DNA of 64,000 bases from Mesorhizobium tianshanense. Its GTDB lineage: Bacteria > Pseudomonadota > Alphaproteobacteria > Rhizobiales > Rhizobiaceae. The stretch spans positions 179,155-243,154 of the forward strand of contig NZ_VLKT01000002.1 in the NCBI RefSeq assembly GCF_007830515.1, given 5' to 3'. Of the stretch, positions 1 through 11,170 are shown piece by piece. The translations under genes and the position numbers were made by a program. Under the pieces are notes generated by a model. The model was not told the DNA's origin. It saw only the letters and a list, made by a program, of their open reading frames with translations, and made no database searches. The number at the start of each line of letters is the position of its first letter. The stretch's first letter is position 1.

Positions 1-2
1 CG

Positions 3-1067
<1,065 letters not shown>

Positions 1068-1069
1068 GC

Positions 1070-1936
<867 letters not shown>

Positions 1937-1937
1937 G

Positions 1938-2858
1938 ATGGCGCGCCTCGAAGAAACCACCGCAGACGGGCGAACGATGATGCGGCAAACTCCCGCTACC
2001 GCGGAGGCACAGACAGCGAACGCCACGCTGGCCCGCAAGATGCGGCGGCGGGGCGAGGAGTCCCGGCTCTGGTGGCTGGTGCCGACGATCTACATCATCT
2101 TCCTGATGCTGCCGATCTACTGGCTGGTTAATATGAGCTTCAAGACCAACCAGGAGATCCTGGGCGCCTTCTCGCTGTGGCCGAGAAACCCGACGATCGC
2201 CAACTACATGGTGATCTTCACCGACCCGTCCTGGTACAAAGGTTACATCAACTCGATCATCTATGTGGTTATGAACACGGTGATTTCCGTCGCCGTGGCG
2301 CTTCCGGCAGCCTATGCCTTCTCGCGCTACCGCTTCCTCGGCGACAAGCATCTGTTCTTCTGGCTCTTGACCAACCGGATGGCGCCGCCGGCGGTGTTCG
2401 CGCTGCCGTTCTTCCAGCTCTATTCGGCGTTTGGGCTGATCGACACGCACATCGCAGTGGCGCTGGCGCATTGCCTGTTCAACGTGCCGCTGGCGGTCTG
2501 GATTCTCGAAGGCTTCATGTCGGGCGTGCCGAAGGAAATCGACGAGACCGCCTATATCGACGGCTATTCCTTCCCGCGCTTCTTCCTCAGGATATTCATG
2601 CCGCTGATCGCCAGCGGTGTAGGCGTGGCCTGCTTCTTCTGCTTCATGTTCTCTTGGGTCGAGTTGCTGATCGCCCGCACGCTGACCACGACTGCCGCCA
2701 AGCCGATCGCCGCGATCATGACGCGCACGGTCTCGGCCTCGGGCCTCGACTGGGGCGTGCTGGCCGCGGCCGGCGTGCTGACCATCCTTCCGGGCGCGCT
2801 CGTGATCTGGTTCGTACGAAACTATATCGCCAAGGGCTTTGCCCTGGGGAGGGTGTGA
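1938..2858 (+). CDS. glpQ: Glycerol ABC transporter permease GlpQ
   Basis: Second permease of the transporter, about 306 residues, of the MalG-like class. A hydrophilic N-terminal tail of roughly 40 residues precedes the first membrane segment (LVPTIYIIFLMLPIYWLV). The ATPase-contact loop is DETAYIDGYSFPRFFLRIFMP, about two thirds along. The start at 1938 (MARLEET) lies just after the glpP stop. An upstream in-frame ATG at 1920 would overlap glpP, and an ATG pair at 1977-1980 would shorten the tail; the choice is not certain. The long charged tail is unusual for this subunit but contains no recognisable domain. It pairs with GlpP to form the membrane channel. Confidence 0.88.
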   Translation: MARLEETTADGRTMMRQTPATAEAQTANATLARKMRRRGEESRLWWLVPTIYIIFLMLPIYWLVNMSFKTNQEILGAFSLWPRNPTIANYMVIFTDPSWYKGYINSIIYVVMNTVISVAVALPAAYAFSRYRFLGDKHLFFWLLTNRMAPPAVFALPFFQLYSAFGLIDTHIAVALAHCLFNVPLAVWILEGFMSGVPKEIDETAYIDGYSFPRFFLRIFMPLIASGVGVACFFCFMFSWVELLIARTLTTTAAKPIAAIMTRTVSASGLDWGVLAAAGVLTILPGALVIWFVRNYIAKGFALGRV

Positions 2859-2861
2859 ACC

Positions 2862-3143
2862 ATGAACCTTACCTGGATGGCATGGACGCTGCCGACGGCG
2901 GTGTTTTTCATCACGATCCTGGTGCTGCTCTGCGGCATGGCGGTCTGGGAGTACGTCTCGCCAGGCGGCAATCCCCGGATTGGCTTGCTGCGCTTCGAGA
3001 CGACGCGCGGCGACCGTCTCTTCCTATCGCTGCTTGGCAGCGCCTTTATCCATCTCGCTTGGCTGGGTCTTGTCGGACCCAACCTGTGGTGGGCACTCGC
3101 TCTCTCCGTGGTCTACGCTATCGGCGTGTTCCGCTACGTATAG
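2862..3143 (+). CDS. glpU: Small integral membrane protein of the glycerol transporter, GlpU type (DUF2160)
   Basis: A 93-residue protein with about three hydrophobic segments (residues 6-28, 52-68 and 70-85) separated by a short charged loop containing FETTRGDRLF. It starts 3 bases after glpQ, inside the operon. Proteins of this type (DUF2160) sit at the same place in rhizobial glycerol operons. Their role is not settled; an accessory membrane subunit of the transporter is the usual inference. Nothing catalytic can be seen. Confidence 0.8.
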   Translation: MNLTWMAWTLPTAVFFITILVLLCGMAVWEYVSPGGNPRIGLLRFETTRGDRLFLSLLGSAFIHLAWLGLVGPNLWWALALSVVYAIGVFRYV

Positions 3144-3157
3144 AGGGGGGAACCGTT

Positions 3158-3185
3158 GGAGCGGCCGCGTGCCGGCGGCTGCTCC
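3158..3185 (+). other. Stem-loop in the glpU-glpV spacer
   Basis: An imperfect inverted repeat of 9 base pairs, including one G-T pair (GGAGCGGCC with GGCTGCTCC), encloses a loop of 10 bases. It lies between the small membrane protein gene and the binding-protein gene. No T-run follows, so it is not a simple terminator. A role in stabilising or processing the mRNA ahead of the binding-protein gene is inferred. Confidence 0.5.
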
Positions 3186-3219
3186 GGTCGAACTTAAAAC
3201 TGAACAGTGGAGGAAACAC

Positions 3220-4944
3220 ATGAGACGGCAATTTTTGACATCAACGACAGCGCTTGTCCTGTTGCTCGGGGCAGGCAACGCCTATGCCGGAATGGACGAG
3301 GCTAAAGCTTTCCTAGACAGCGAGATCGGCGACATGTCGACGCTCGATCGGGCCGCCCAGGAAGCCGAGATGCAATGGTTTATCGATGCCGCAAAACCCT
3401 TTGCTGGCATGGACATCAAGGTCGTCTCGGAAACCATCACGACGCACGAGTATGAGTCGAAGACGCTGGCCAAGGCGTTCGCTGACATTACGGGCATCAA
3501 GATCACCCACGACCTGATCGGCGAAGGCGATGTCGTCGAAAAGCTGCAGACGCAGATGCAGTCGGGCGAAAACATCTACGACGCCTATGTCAACGACTCC
3601 GATCTGATCGGCACCCATTGGCGCTACCAGCAGGCGCGCAGCCTGACCGACTGGATGGCCAACGAGGGCAAGGACGTCACCAATCCGAACCTCGACCTCG
3701 CCGACTTCATCGGCACCAAGTTCACGACGGCTCCGGACGGCGATCTCTACCAGTTGCCCGACCAGCAGTTCGCGAACCTCTACTGGTTCCGCTACGACTG
3801 GTTCAACGACGAAAAGAACAAGGCGGACTTCAAAGCGAAGTACGGCTACGACCTCGGCGTGCCGGTCAACTGGTCGGCTTATGAGGACATCGCCGAATTC
3901 TTCACCGGCCGCGAGATCGACGGCAAGAAGGTCTACGGCCATATGGACTACGGCAAGAAGGACCCGTCGCTCGGCTGGCGCTTCACCGATGCCTGGCTTT
4001 CGATGGCCGGCAATGGCGATAAAGGGCTGCCGAACGGTCTTCCGGTCGATGAATGGGGCATCAAGGTCGACGAGAAGTCGCGGCCCGTCGGCTCGTGCGT
4101 GGCTCGGGGCGGCGACACCAATGGTCCGGCGGCGGTCTACTCCATCCAGAAATATCTCGACTGGATGAAGGCTTATGCTCCGGCAGCGGCCCAGGGCATG
4201 ACCTTCTCGGAGTCCGGGCCGGTTCCGGCTCAGGGCGAAATTGCCCAGCAGATGTTCATGTACACGGCCTTCACCGCCGACATGGTGAAGGACGGCCTTC
4301 CGGTCGTGAACGAGGACGGTACGCCGAAATGGCGCTTCGCTCCGTCGCCGCATGGCGTCTACTGGAAGGACGGCATGAAGCTCGGTTACCAGGACGTGGG
4401 TTCGTGGACACTCCTCAAGTCGACGCCTGACGACCGCGCCAAGGCAGCCTGGCTCTACGCGCAGTTCGTCACTTCGAAGACGGTCGACGTGAAGAAAAGC
4501 CACGTCGGCCTGACGTTGATCCGCGAGAGCACGATCCAGCACAAGAGCTTCACGGACCGCGCACCGAAGCTCGGCGGGCTGATCGAGTTCTACCGTTCGC
4601 CGGCCCGCGTTCAGTGGTCGCCGACGGGTACCAACGTTCCTGACTATCCGAAGCTGGCACAGCTTTGGTGGCAGGCGATCGGCGATGCCTCGTCGGGTGC
4701 CAAAACCCCGCAGGAGGCGATGGACTCGCTCTGCGCCGAGCAGGAAAAGGTGCTCGAGCGCCTCGAGCGCGCCGGCGTGCAGGGCGACATCGGCCCCAAG
4801 ATGGCCGAGGAAAAGACCCTCGAAGAGTGGAACGCCGATGCCGTCGCCAAGGGCAATCTTGCGCCGCAGCTGAAGATCGAGCCGGAGAAGGACAAGGCGC
4901 AGACCATCAACTACGACGAGTTGGTCAAGAGCTGGAGCAATTAA
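3220..4944 (+). CDS. glpV: Glycerol ABC transporter substrate-binding protein GlpV
   Basis: Periplasmic solute-binding protein, 574 residues, large for its class but similar to rhizobial GlpV. The first 23 residues form a signal peptide (charged MRRQ, hydrophobic ALVLLLGAG, cleavage after AYA). The body is a family 1 extracellular solute-binding fold with many aromatic residues ([19 protein letters not shown] stretches) suited to polyol binding. The start follows a good ribosome site (GGAGG, 6 bases before ATG); an in-frame opening further upstream runs through glpU and is rejected. Stem-loops occur on both sides of the gene, which fits the higher expression usually needed for binding proteins. 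Glycerol specificity is inferred from the operon. Confidence 0.9.
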   Translation: MRRQFLTSTTALVLLLGAGNAYAGMDEAKAFLDSEIGDMSTLDRAAQEAEMQWFIDAAKPFAGMDIKVVSETITTHEYESKTLAKAFADITGIKITHDLIGEGDVVEKLQTQMQSGENIYDAYVNDSDLIGTHWRYQQARSLTDWMANEGKDVTNPNLDLADFIGTKFTTAPDGDLYQLPDQQFANLYWFRYDWFNDEKNKADFKAKYGYDLGVPVNWSAYEDIAEFFTGREIDGKKVYGHMDYGKKDPSLGWRFTDAWLSMAGNGDKGLPNGLPVDEWGIKVDEKSRPVGSCVARGGDTNGPAAVYSIQKYLDWMKAYAPAAAQGMTFSESGPVPAQGEIAQQMFMYTAFTADMVKDGLPVVNEDGTPKWRFAPSPHGVYWKDGMKLGYQDVGSWTLLKSTPDDRAKAAWLYAQFVTSKTVDVKKSHVGLTLIRESTIQHKSFTDRAPKLGGLIEFYRSPARVQWSPTGTNVPDYPKLAQLWWQAIGDASSGAKTPQEAMDSLCAEQEKVLERLERAGVQGDIGPKMAEEKTLEEWNADAVAKGNLAPQLKIEPEKDKAQTINYDELVKSWSN

Positions 4945-4983
4945 GCATCGGTCCGGGCGTCCGCGCCCGCATCACATCAATCG

Positions 4984-5010
4984 GGGGAGGCGGCATCTTG
5001 CCGTCTCCCC
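4984..5010 (+). other. Strong stem-loop in the glpV-glpK spacer
   Basis: A 12-base-pair hairpin with a 3-base loop (GGGGAGGCGGCA, TCT, TGCCGTCTCCCC, one G-T pair). It is followed by TGTTTG, too poor in T for a confident intrinsic terminator. It lies 40 bases after the binding-protein stop and 36 bases before glpK. It may protect the 3' end of glpV mRNA or reduce read-through into glpK. Confidence 0.6.
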
Positions 5011-5045
5011 TGTTTGCGCCAAGGGAGTGGGGCCGAGGGAGCGGA

Positions 5046-6539
5046 ATGAGCAGCTTTATCCTTGCAATCGACCAGGGGACGACATCGAGCCGGGCGCTCC
5101 TGTTCGACCGTGAAATGAAGGTCGTGGGTAGCGGGCAGAAGGAATTCACCCAGCATTATCCGGCCTCCGGCTGGGTCGAGCATGATCCGGAAGAGATCTG
5201 GTCGAGCGTCGTGGCGACGGTGAAGGCTGCGCTGAAGGCGGCTGGCCGCGACGCATCGGATGTCGCGGCGATCGGCATCACCAACCAGCGCGAGACCGTC
5301 ATCATCTGGGACCGAGCGACCGGCAAGCCGATTCACAACGCGATTGTCTGGCAGGACCGGCGGACCGCGCCGCTGTGCCAGAAATTGAAGAAGCAGGGGC
5401 TGGAGAAGAAATTCACCAGAAAGACCGGCCTGCTGCTCGATCCTTATTTCTCCGGCACCAAGATCGCCTGGATGCTGGACAAGGTGAAGGGCGCCAGAAA
5501 GCGCGCGGAGAAGGGCGAGTTGCTGGCCGGCACCATCGACAGCTTTTTGATCTGGCGGCTGACCGGCGGCAAGGTTCATGCCACCGACGCAACCAATGCC
5601 TCGCGCACGCTGGTCTACAACATCGAAAAGAGTGCCTGGGACGACGAGCTGCTGGCGATCCTGAACATACCGGCAAGAATGCTGCCGCAAGTGAAGGATT
5701 GCGCTGACGATTATGGAATCACAGAAAAAAACCTGTTTGGCTCGGAGATAAGAATCCTTGGCGTAGCCGGCGATCAGCACGCGGCGACCATCGGCCAGGC
5801 CTGTTTCGAGCCGGGCATGATGAAGTCCACCTATGGCACCGGCTGCTTTGCGCTGCTCAACACCGGCAGCGATCTGGTGCGTTCGAAGAACCGGCTGTTG
5901 ACGACCATCGCCTACAGGCTGAACGGCAAGACCACCTATGCGCTGGAAGGGTCGATCTTCATCGCGGGTGCTGCCGTGCAGTGGCTGCGCGACGGCATCA
6001 AGGTGATCGGCAAGGCGGAGCAGAGCGGCGTGCTGGCGGCGAGCGCCGACCCGACTCAAGACGTCTATCTGGTGCCGGCTTTCGTCGGGCTTGGCGCGCC
6101 GCACTGGGACGCCGAGGCGCGGGGCGCCATCTTCGGGCTGACCCGCAATTCGGGCCCGGCGGAATTTGCGCGCGCAGCACTCGAATCCGTGGCTTTCCAG
6201 ACGCGCGACCTGCTCGACGCCATGCGCAAGGACTGGAAGGGCGCGTCAGTGAAGACCGTGCTTCGGGTCGATGGCGGCATGGTGGCGTCGGACTGGACTA
6301 TGCAGCGGCTGGCCGACATCCTCGATGCGCCGGTCGACCGCCCAACAATCCTCGAGACGACCGCGCTCGGCGCGGCTTGGCTGGCTGGCTCGAAAGCGGG
6401 CGTCTGGCCGAAGGCAAGGGACTTCGCCAAGAGCTGGGCGCTCGAGCGGCGGTTTAAGCCGGATATGAACGCTTCGGTACGTTCCGCCAAGCTGGCGGGT
6501 TGGCGCGATGCTGTGCGCAGGACGTTGAGTATGCAATAA
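5046..6539 (+). CDS. glpK: Glycerol kinase
   Basis: Phosphorylates glycerol to sn-glycerol 3-phosphate with ATP, trapping the imported substrate in the cytoplasm. The 497-residue length is typical of the FGGY kinase family. The N-terminal nucleotide motif [15 protein letters not shown] is at residues 6-20. [13 protein letters not shown], a substrate-binding region WQDRR and the C-terminal DGGMVASDW with LGAAWLAG are all present, so the enzyme looks intact. The start is chosen at MSSFILAID; open sequence upstream runs into the spacer. As last clear member of the transporter operon it links uptake to glycerol 3-phosphate metabolism. No glpD is visible in the window. Confidence 0.95.
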   Translation: MSSFILAIDQGTTSSRALLFDREMKVVGSGQKEFTQHYPASGWVEHDPEEIWSSVVATVKAALKAAGRDASDVAAIGITNQRETVIIWDRATGKPIHNAIVWQDRRTAPLCQKLKKQGLEKKFTRKTGLLLDPYFSGTKIAWMLDKVKGARKRAEKGELLAGTIDSFLIWRLTGGKVHATDATNASRTLVYNIEKSAWDDELLAILNIPARMLPQVKDCADDYGITEKNLFGSEIRILGVAGDQHAATIGQACFEPGMMKSTYGTGCFALLNTGSDLVRSKNRLLTTIAYRLNGKTTYALEGSIFIAGAAVQWLRDGIKVIGKAEQSGVLAASADPTQDVYLVPAFVGLGAPHWDAEARGAIFGLTRNSGPAEFARAALESVAFQTRDLLDAMRKDWKGASVKTVLRVDGGMVASDWTMQRLADILDAPVDRPTILETTALGAAWLAGSKAGVWPKARDFAKSWALERRFKPDMNASVRSAKLAGWRDAVRRTLSMQ

Positions 6540-6557
6540 GCGGGCAACGGGAAGATC

Positions 6558-7052
6558 ATGCTGGGGCGAAGGGGATTGAATCCAGACTGGTATGCCGCTT
6601 GGCGCGAGGAGGCTTCCGAACAGCTGAACGCCAAGAATGCGCGCTTGCAGAATGATTTCCGCCTCGGTAGCTGGCCCCGTTATGACTACGACCTGAAGGC
6701 TGGAAAGCTTCTGTTCTCAGAGGAGGGGGTCGTCAAGGTCGTCACCGAGATCCAGATTGCGGGCAGTACGAGCGCCAAGGCCGGCAATTGGCTGTGGGCC
6801 TGGGCAAATTCGAACTTGCCTGAAGAGCTCCTCAGCGACGCAAAGCTGGTTCGATCCTTCGGAGAGGAGAACGGCATTGACGAACTAGCTCAACCTTATG
6901 TGACGGATATGAGCAATGATCTGGAAGCGCTCGGTTGGGAACTGGCTGGGGCAATGGTTCAAATTTGCAACGCCCTTGGCGCCTATCGCTCGCCGCGTGG
7001 CGAAGGCGGAGGCCTATATCTGATCTTCAAAAACATCAGTTGGGCAAACTGA
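6558..7052 (+). CDS. Hypothetical protein, DUF6882-like
   Basis: A 164-residue soluble protein without signal peptide or membrane segments. It contains an aromatic patch (GNWLWAWANSNLPEE near residue 75) and a following fGEENGIDEL stretch, which recalls the DUF6882 family; that assignment is from memory and tentative. It begins 18 bases after glpK with a moderate ribosome site (GGGAAG), so it may be co-transcribed. It uses more A and T codons than its neighbours, a mild hint of recent acquisition. A perfect 7-base-pair hairpin without a T-run lies just after its stop (7059-7078). Function unknown. Confidence 0.7.
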   Translation: MLGRRGLNPDWYAAWREEASEQLNAKNARLQNDFRLGSWPRYDYDLKAGKLLFSEEGVVKVVTEIQIAGSTSAKAGNWLWAWANSNLPEELLSDAKLVRSFGEENGIDELAQPYVTDMSNDLEALGWELAGAMVQICNALGAYRSPRGEGGGLYLIFKNISWAN

Positions 7053-7113
7053 ACCCAATGCCCGCCTTCCTGCGGGCACCATGGCGGCGATACTGACTTT
7101 CGTCGCCCGGAAG

Positions 7114-7142
7114 AAAAACCCGCCCCGTTGCCGGCGCGGGCT
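7114..7142 (-). terminator. Probable terminator of the BA14K gene (minus strand)
   Basis: Read on the minus strand, a GC-rich inverted repeat (GCCCGC pairing with GCGGGT around an interior loop) is followed by TTTTTCTT. It lies about 35 bases after the stop of the leftward BA14K gene, the expected place and orientation for intrinsic termination. Confidence 0.6.
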
Positions 7143-7177
7143 CTTCAACAACCCTTAATCAACTCTGCCGGGCTTTA

Positions 7178-7654
7178 TCAATAGGGCGAATAGCACTGCC
7201 GACGCGGGCCGTTGTAAGGCTGGTACGTATTGTCATAGGCCCGGTAGGATCTGTACCGATTGTAGCACCACTCCGTGTGGGCGTCGCCTCGATAGACGCG
7301 GTTCTGGTTGTTGACGATCGCGCCGGTGATCAGAGCGCCGGTGGCGAAGGCAGCCAGCGGGAACCAGTAATCGCCGTGACGGCGATAGCCGCGACGGTAG
7401 CTGCGATAGCCGCGATGGCCGCGCCAATACCTGCCGTCGTCACGCGAGAAACTACGACGAAAATCGCGGCGGGAAAAATCGCGATCGCGGTTGAAACTAC
7501 GCCTCCACCGCCTGTGGTCGACAGTCTGGACATCCGACGAGACGCTCTGACCTAACGGCACGTAGGTGGGCTGGGCGTTGACGGGCACGATTTCCGCAAC
7601 AGCGAATGACGCTGACAACGCGGTCGCCAGCAAGCCCGACATGATCCTGTTCAT
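7178..7654 (-). CDS. BA14K-family exported protein
   Basis: A 158-residue secreted protein. The start at MNRIMSG is supported by AAGGAG 6 bases upstream; a longer in-frame opening exists but lacks such a site. The N-terminus is a signal peptide ending around VNAQ. The middle is rich in Arg, Tyr, Gly and Asp (residues 45-95), then comes a hydrophobic segment ([19 protein letters not shown]) and a C-terminal BA14K-type motif with two Cys (WCYNRYRSY and RRQCYSPY). The family is named for an immunoreactive Brucella surface protein with lectin-like behaviour, and rhizobial genomes carry many copies. A cell-surface role is likely; a specific ligand cannot be read. Confidence 0.85.
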   Translation of the reverse strand: MNRIMSGLLATALSASFAVAEIVPVNAQPTYVPLGQSVSSDVQTVDHRRWRRSFNRDRDFSRRDFRRSFSRDDGRYWRGHRGYRSYRRGYRRHGDYWFPLAAFATGALITGAIVNNQNRVYRGDAHTEWCYNRYRSYRAYDNTYQPYNGPRRQCYSPY

Positions 7655-7961
7655 GATCTTCTCCTTGAAAAGGGTTGTCCCTTGTAGCAACAAAAACGGG
7701 CAGGCGGTGCAATTGTTCCGCGAAAAATAGCAACCCGCTGATTTATAATGTTTCTCTTAAATGATCTCCCGCCCGGCCTCGACGAAAAGCTGGCGTTGGG
7801 CTTGTCTGTCAAAGACCGTTCCGCCTTTTGCCGAAGCAGCGTGCGAGGCGCTGCGAGGGCGTGGAAAAGCCCGGCTTGCGGGCCCTCTTTTTCCGGTTGA
7901 CCGGTCGAGGCACTCTCCCTATGTTCCGCGCAATTTCGAGGGCGGCACTTTGAGCCCGCGG
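7655..7961. other. Gene-free stretch between the BA14K gene and tRNA-Lys
   Basis: This 307-base stretch holds the leftward BA14K upstream region and, near its right end, the tRNA-Lys promoter. I see no coding gene in it: short open frames have no ribosome site or recognisable product. Confidence 0.6.
7897..7925 (+). promoter_or_regulatory. Sigma-70 promoter of tRNA-Lys
   Basis: TTGACC and TATGTT are separated by exactly 17 bases, close to the housekeeping consensus of rhizobia (CTTGAC-N17-CTATAT). Predicted transcription start is about 30 bases before the mature tRNA. Confidence 0.65.
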
Positions 7962-8037
7962 GAGCGCGTAGCTCAGCCGGTAGAGCAACTGACTTTTAAT
8001 CAGTAGGTCCAGGGTTCGAATCCCTGCGCGCTCACCA
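7962..8037 (+). tRNA. tRNA-Lys (anticodon TTT)
   Basis: Full cloverleaf. The acceptor arm GAGCGCG pairs with CGCGCTC, the D arm is GCTC/GAGC, the anticodon arm ACTGA/TCAGT carries loop CTTTTAA with anticodon TTT, and the T arm CAGGG/CCCTG carries TTCGAAT. The 3' CCA is encoded (8035-8037). It decodes AAA and AAG. It lies between the BA14K gene and the end of dprA, which points toward it. No integrated element is seen beside its 3' end. Confidence 0.98.
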
Positions 8038-8043
8038 AAAATT

Positions 8044-9177
8044 TCAAGAAACCCCAAAAACCAGCGAGACATTGCCGCCCGCATGGCGCTCCAGCCGGCC
8101 GGCGAGATCGAGTTCCAGCAGCACCATGAAAACCTGGGCGGGATGCAGGCCGGTGTGGCGGATGATCTCGTCGACCGCCACCGGCGTCGGGCCAAGGGCT
8201 TCGACGACGCGGGCGCGGTCGTCCTCGCCGGGCGGTGGCGTTGCCGAAAAGTCGGGCGGCTCCCCAAGCGGTGTCGTCCTTGGTGCCAGGGCCCCGACCA
8301 AAGGCGCGATCGCGCCGGTAATGTCCGACACCTCGGTGACCAGGATTGCGCCGTCCTTGAGCAAGGCATTGGTGCCGGCGGCGCGCGGATCGAGCGGCGA
8401 GCCGGGGACGGCGAAGACCAGTCGGCCCATTTCGCCGGCAAGCCTGGCGCTGATCAGCGAGCCGGAGCGTTGCGCGGCTTCGACCACGACCAGCCCCAGT
8501 GCTGCACCGGCGACGAGGCGGTTGCGGCGCGGAAAATCCTGGGCGCGCGGCTGCCAGCCGAACGGCATTTCCGAAATGATGGCGCCGCCGCGCTCGGCAA
8601 TCTCCTCGCACAGGCCGGCATTTTCGGGCGGGTAGGGCAGATCGAGGCCGCCGGCCAGCACACCGGTCGTGCCTGACGCAATGCTGCCCTGATGCGCGGC
8701 CGTGTCGTCGCGCGCCAGGCCGGAGACGATGCCGTAGCCTTCGCGGCCAAGTTCGGCGGCGAGCGTCCGCGCCATCTTGATGCCGGCCAGCGAGGCGTTG
8801 CGGGCGCCGACAATGGCAACCGCCGGCAGCCGGAACACCGCGCCTTCGCCCTTGACCGCGAGCAGCGGCGGCGGATGGTCCATGCTTTTCATCAATGATG
8901 GATAGTCGACCTCGCCGATGCCGACGAAGCGGGCGCCGGCGCGCCGGGCTGTCTCCACTTCCGCCTCGGCCTCGGCAATCGACGGGATGCGGACGATCTT
9001 CCTGGCGCCGCCCGAAATCATCAGCTCGGGCAGCATCTCGAGCGCCGTCTCGGCCGAGCCGAAGCGGTTGATCAGGTCGCGAAAGGTGGCCGGGCCGACA
9101 TTCGGGGTGCGGATCAAACGGAGCCAGCTCAACCGCTGCCGGTCGCTGAGGCGCGGCCCGGCGGCACGCTGGCTCAC
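8044..9177 (-). CDS. dprA: DNA processing protein DprA (Smf)
   Basis: Cytoplasmic protein that binds incoming single-stranded DNA and loads RecA during transformation; it is also kept in species not known to be competent. The 377-residue form starts with GTG, inferred because AAGGAG lies just upstream and the start overlaps the plsY stop in a GTGA junction. The Rossmann-like core has [12 protein letters not shown] and [15 protein letters not shown], the latter with D where many homologues have GxD. The C-terminal part from about residue 310 resembles a winged-helix DML1-like domain. It is probably co-transcribed with plsY. ComEC, another transformation component, is also encoded in this window. 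Confidence 0.92.
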   Translation of the reverse strand: MSQRAAGPRLSDRQRLSWLRLIRTPNVGPATFRDLINRFGSAETALEMLPELMISGGARKIVRIPSIAEAEAEVETARRAGARFVGIGEVDYPSLMKSMDHPPPLLAVKGEGAVFRLPAVAIVGARNASLAGIKMARTLAAELGREGYGIVSGLARDDTAAHQGSIASGTTGVLAGGLDLPYPPENAGLCEEIAERGGAIISEMPFGWQPRAQDFPRRNRLVAGAALGLVVVEAAQRSGSLISARLAGEMGRLVFAVPGSPLDPRAAGTNALLKDGAILVTEVSDITGAIAPLVGALAPRTTPLGEPPDFSATPPPGEDDRARVVEALGPTPVAVDEIIRHTGLHPAQVFMVLLELDLAGRLERHAGGNVSLVFGVS

Positions 9178-9761
9178 TCCTTGGCTCCGATCTTGCCCTC
9201 GGTGCCGGCCAACAGCCGCGCAATGTTGGCCCGGTGTTTTATGATGACGATCGGGCTCATCAGCGCGAACAGCCCGGCAATCTGCGGCGTGCTTAGGACA
9301 TAGAGCGCGATCGGTACCACCACCGCAGCCGTCAGCGCCGCCAGTGAGGAGTAGCGGAACAGGAAAGCAACGGCCAGCCAGACGACGGCGAAGATCAGCG
9401 CCACCTGCCAGGCAAGGCCGATCAGCACGCCGAGATAGGTGGCGACCCCTTTGCCGCCCTTGAAGCCGAGCCAGACCGGAAAGAGATGACCGAAAAAGGC
9501 GCCGAGGCCGGCCCAAGGCCCGAGCTCCGGTGCGAAGCGACCGGCGATCAGCACGGCCGCCGTGCCTTTTAGCGCGTCGAGCAGCAGCGTGGCGGCGGCC
9601 AGACCCTTGTTGCCGGTGCGCAGCACGTTGGTGGCGCCGATATTGCCGGAGCCGATGTTGCGGACGTCGCCAAGGCCGGCGGCGCGGGTGATCAGGAGCC
9701 CGAACGGGATCGAGCCGAGCAGATAGCCGAACACCAGCGCCAAGACGATGCCGTAAGCCAT
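9174..9761 (-). CDS. plsY: Glycerol-3-phosphate acyltransferase PlsY
   Basis: Inner-membrane enzyme that transfers the acyl group from acyl phosphate to glycerol 3-phosphate, the first step of phospholipid synthesis. It has 195 residues with five or so hydrophobic segments. Family motifs are GSIPFGLLI near the N-terminus, [17 protein letters not shown] around residue 40 and FKGGKGVAT around residue 103. The start at MAYGIV is the first good ATG. The gene overlaps dprA by 4 bases. It needs PlsX, not in this window. Confidence 0.95.
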   Translation of the reverse strand: MAYGIVLALVFGYLLGSIPFGLLITRAAGLGDVRNIGSGNIGATNVLRTGNKGLAAATLLLDALKGTAAVLIAGRFAPELGPWAGLGAFFGHLFPVWLGFKGGKGVATYLGVLIGLAWQVALIFAVVWLAVAFLFRYSSLAALTAAVVVPIALYVLSTPQIAGLFALMSPIVIIKHRANIARLLAGTEGKIGAKE

Positions 9762-9780
9762 TGTTCCCCCGGATATGCCC

Positions 9781-9887
9781 CTAGAGCGGGATGCGTTCAA
9801 ATTGAACCGGGCATCCCGCTCCATCTATTCGTTTTAGCCGCGTTTTTGCGACGCCAAGTGATTCCACTTCGCTGCAAAATGCTCTAG
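9781..9887. repeat. RIME-like mosaic palindromic element, copy 1
   Basis: A 107-base intergenic element bounded by CTAGAGC and its reverse complement GCTCTAG. Inside, an 11-base-pair stem (GAGCGGGATGC with GCATCCCGCTC) encloses a second palindrome (GTTCAA-A-TTGAAC). Nested palindromes of about this length are known in rhizobia as intergenic mosaic elements (RIME). Its right end overlaps the last three bases of the pyrC-like gene, whose TAG stop lies inside the terminal repeat. A related element occurs at 29930-30031. Confidence 0.75.
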
Positions 9888-11170
9888 GCCGAAAACACTG
9901 TGCGGCCCGCCACCATCGTTTGCAAGACCTTGCCCTGCAGCCGCGCGCCTTCGAAACAGGTGTTTTTCGAGCGCGAACGGATGCCGCTTTCGCTGACGAT
10001 CCATGGCTCGTCCAGATCGACCAGCGCAAGATCGGCGACAGCGCCAGGTTTCAGCGTCCCGCCGGGCAGACCGAACAGCCTTGCCGGTGCGGTGGACAAC
10101 GTCTCGATCAACCTGAGTAGGGTCACATCGCCATTGTGATAGAGCCGCAGTGCCGCGCCCAGCAGCGTCTCCAGCCCGATGGCCCCGGCCGCCGCGTCGG
10201 CGAAGGGCAGCCGCTTGGTGTCGACGTCCTGCGGGTCGTGCGAGGAGACGATGATGTCGATTGTGCCGTCCTTGACCGCCTCGATCATCGCCAGCCGATC
10301 CTCCTCGGCGCGCAGCGGCGGCGTCAGGCGGAAGAAGGTGCGGTATTCGCCGACATCGTTCTCGTTGAGCGACAGATTGTGGATCGACACGCCTGACGTG
10401 ACATTGGCGCCGTCGCCTTTTGCCCGCGTCACCGCGCTTGCCGCCATCGCCGTCGAGATTTTGGCCGCGTGATAGGCGCCGCCGGTCAGCCGCGCCAGCG
10501 CCAGATCGCGCTCCAGCGGAATGGACTCGGCCTCGCGCGGAATGCCGGCAAGGCCGAGCCAGCTTGCATAGAGGCCTTCGTTCATGACGCCGGACGAAGC
10601 GAGGTCGGCGTCTTGGGTTTCATGCGCGATCACGCCGCCGAAATCGCGCGCATAGATCAGCGCGCGGCGCATCACCAGTGCGCTTGATATGGTGTGCCGC
10701 CCGTCGGTGAAGGCGACCGCGCCGGCCTCGCGCAGCAGGCCGAATTCAGTCATTTCGCGGCCTTCGAGGCCCTTGGTGATCGCCGCCGCCGGAAAGATGT
10801 TGACGATGGCCGTATCCTTGGCGGTGCGCAGCACGAACTCGACCAGCGCGACATTGTCGATCACCGGGTCGGTGTCGGGCATCATGACGATCGAGGTGAC
10901 GCCGCCGGCAGCCGCCGCCACGCTGGCCGAAGCGATGGTTTCGCGGTGTTCGCCGCCGGGCTCGCCGATGAAGACGCGCGCATCGATCAAGCCGGGGATA
11001 ACAGCCTTGCCGACGCAGTCGATGATCGTGGCACCTTCCGGAGCGCCCTGGTTCAAGGCCGCCTTGCCGGAAGCGACGATCTTGCGTCCCTCGACGATGA
11101 CCGTGCCGACCTCGTCGATGCCGCGCGACGGGTCGACGATCCGGGCCTGGCTGAAGACCGTCGTGCTCAT
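9884..11170 (-). CDS. pyrC: Dihydroorotase-like protein without metal ligands (PyrC')
   Basis: An amidohydrolase-fold protein of 428 residues, clearly related to type I dihydroorotase but probably inactive. Active enzymes read PGLIDxHVH; here residues 63-67 are DARVF, so both metal histidines are Arg65 and Phe67. The usual FTDDG is FTDG, the HVST histidine is Lys (AAKIST), the PHH pair is IHN, and the late DHAP is SSHDP. It overlaps pyrB by 4 bases (ATGA). Such proteins are known as structural partners that keep aspartate transcarbamoylase assembled, as in Pseudomonas PyrB-PyrC'. A working dihydroorotase must then be encoded elsewhere. The TAG stop falls in a repeat element. Confidence 0.88.
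   Translation of the reverse strand: MSTTVFSQARIVDPSRGIDEVGTVIVEGRKIVASGKAALNQGAPEGATIIDCVGKAVIPGLIDARVFIGEPGGEHRETIASASVAAAAGGVTSIVMMPDTDPVIDNVALVEFVLRTAKDTAIVNIFPAAAITKGLEGREMTEFGLLREAGAVAFTDGRHTISSALVMRRALIYARDFGGVIAHETQDADLASSGVMNEGLYASWLGLAGIPREAESIPLERDLALARLTGGAYHAAKISTAMAASAVTRAKGDGANVTSGVSIHNLSLNENDVGEYRTFFRLTPPLRAEEDRLAMIEAVKDGTIDIIVSSHDPQDVDTKRLPFADAAAGAIGLETLLGAALRLYHNGDVTLLRLIETLSTAPARLFGLPGGTLKPGAVADLALVDLDEPWIVSESGIRSRSKNTCFEGARLQGKVLQTMVAGRTVFSA

Noticed and set aside
3313..4542. Open frame of about 400 codons opposite glpV
   Set aside because: Antisense shadow of the binding-protein gene; no ribosome site and a composition of the kind produced by reversed GC-rich codons.
7059..7078. 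Terminator after the hypothetical gene at 6558
   Set aside because: The 7-base-pair hairpin is perfect but lacks a following T-run, so I only mention it in the gene entry.
7962..8037. Integration site of an island at tRNA-Lys
   Set aside because: No integrase gene or direct repeat of the tRNA 3' end was seen nearby; dprA follows directly.
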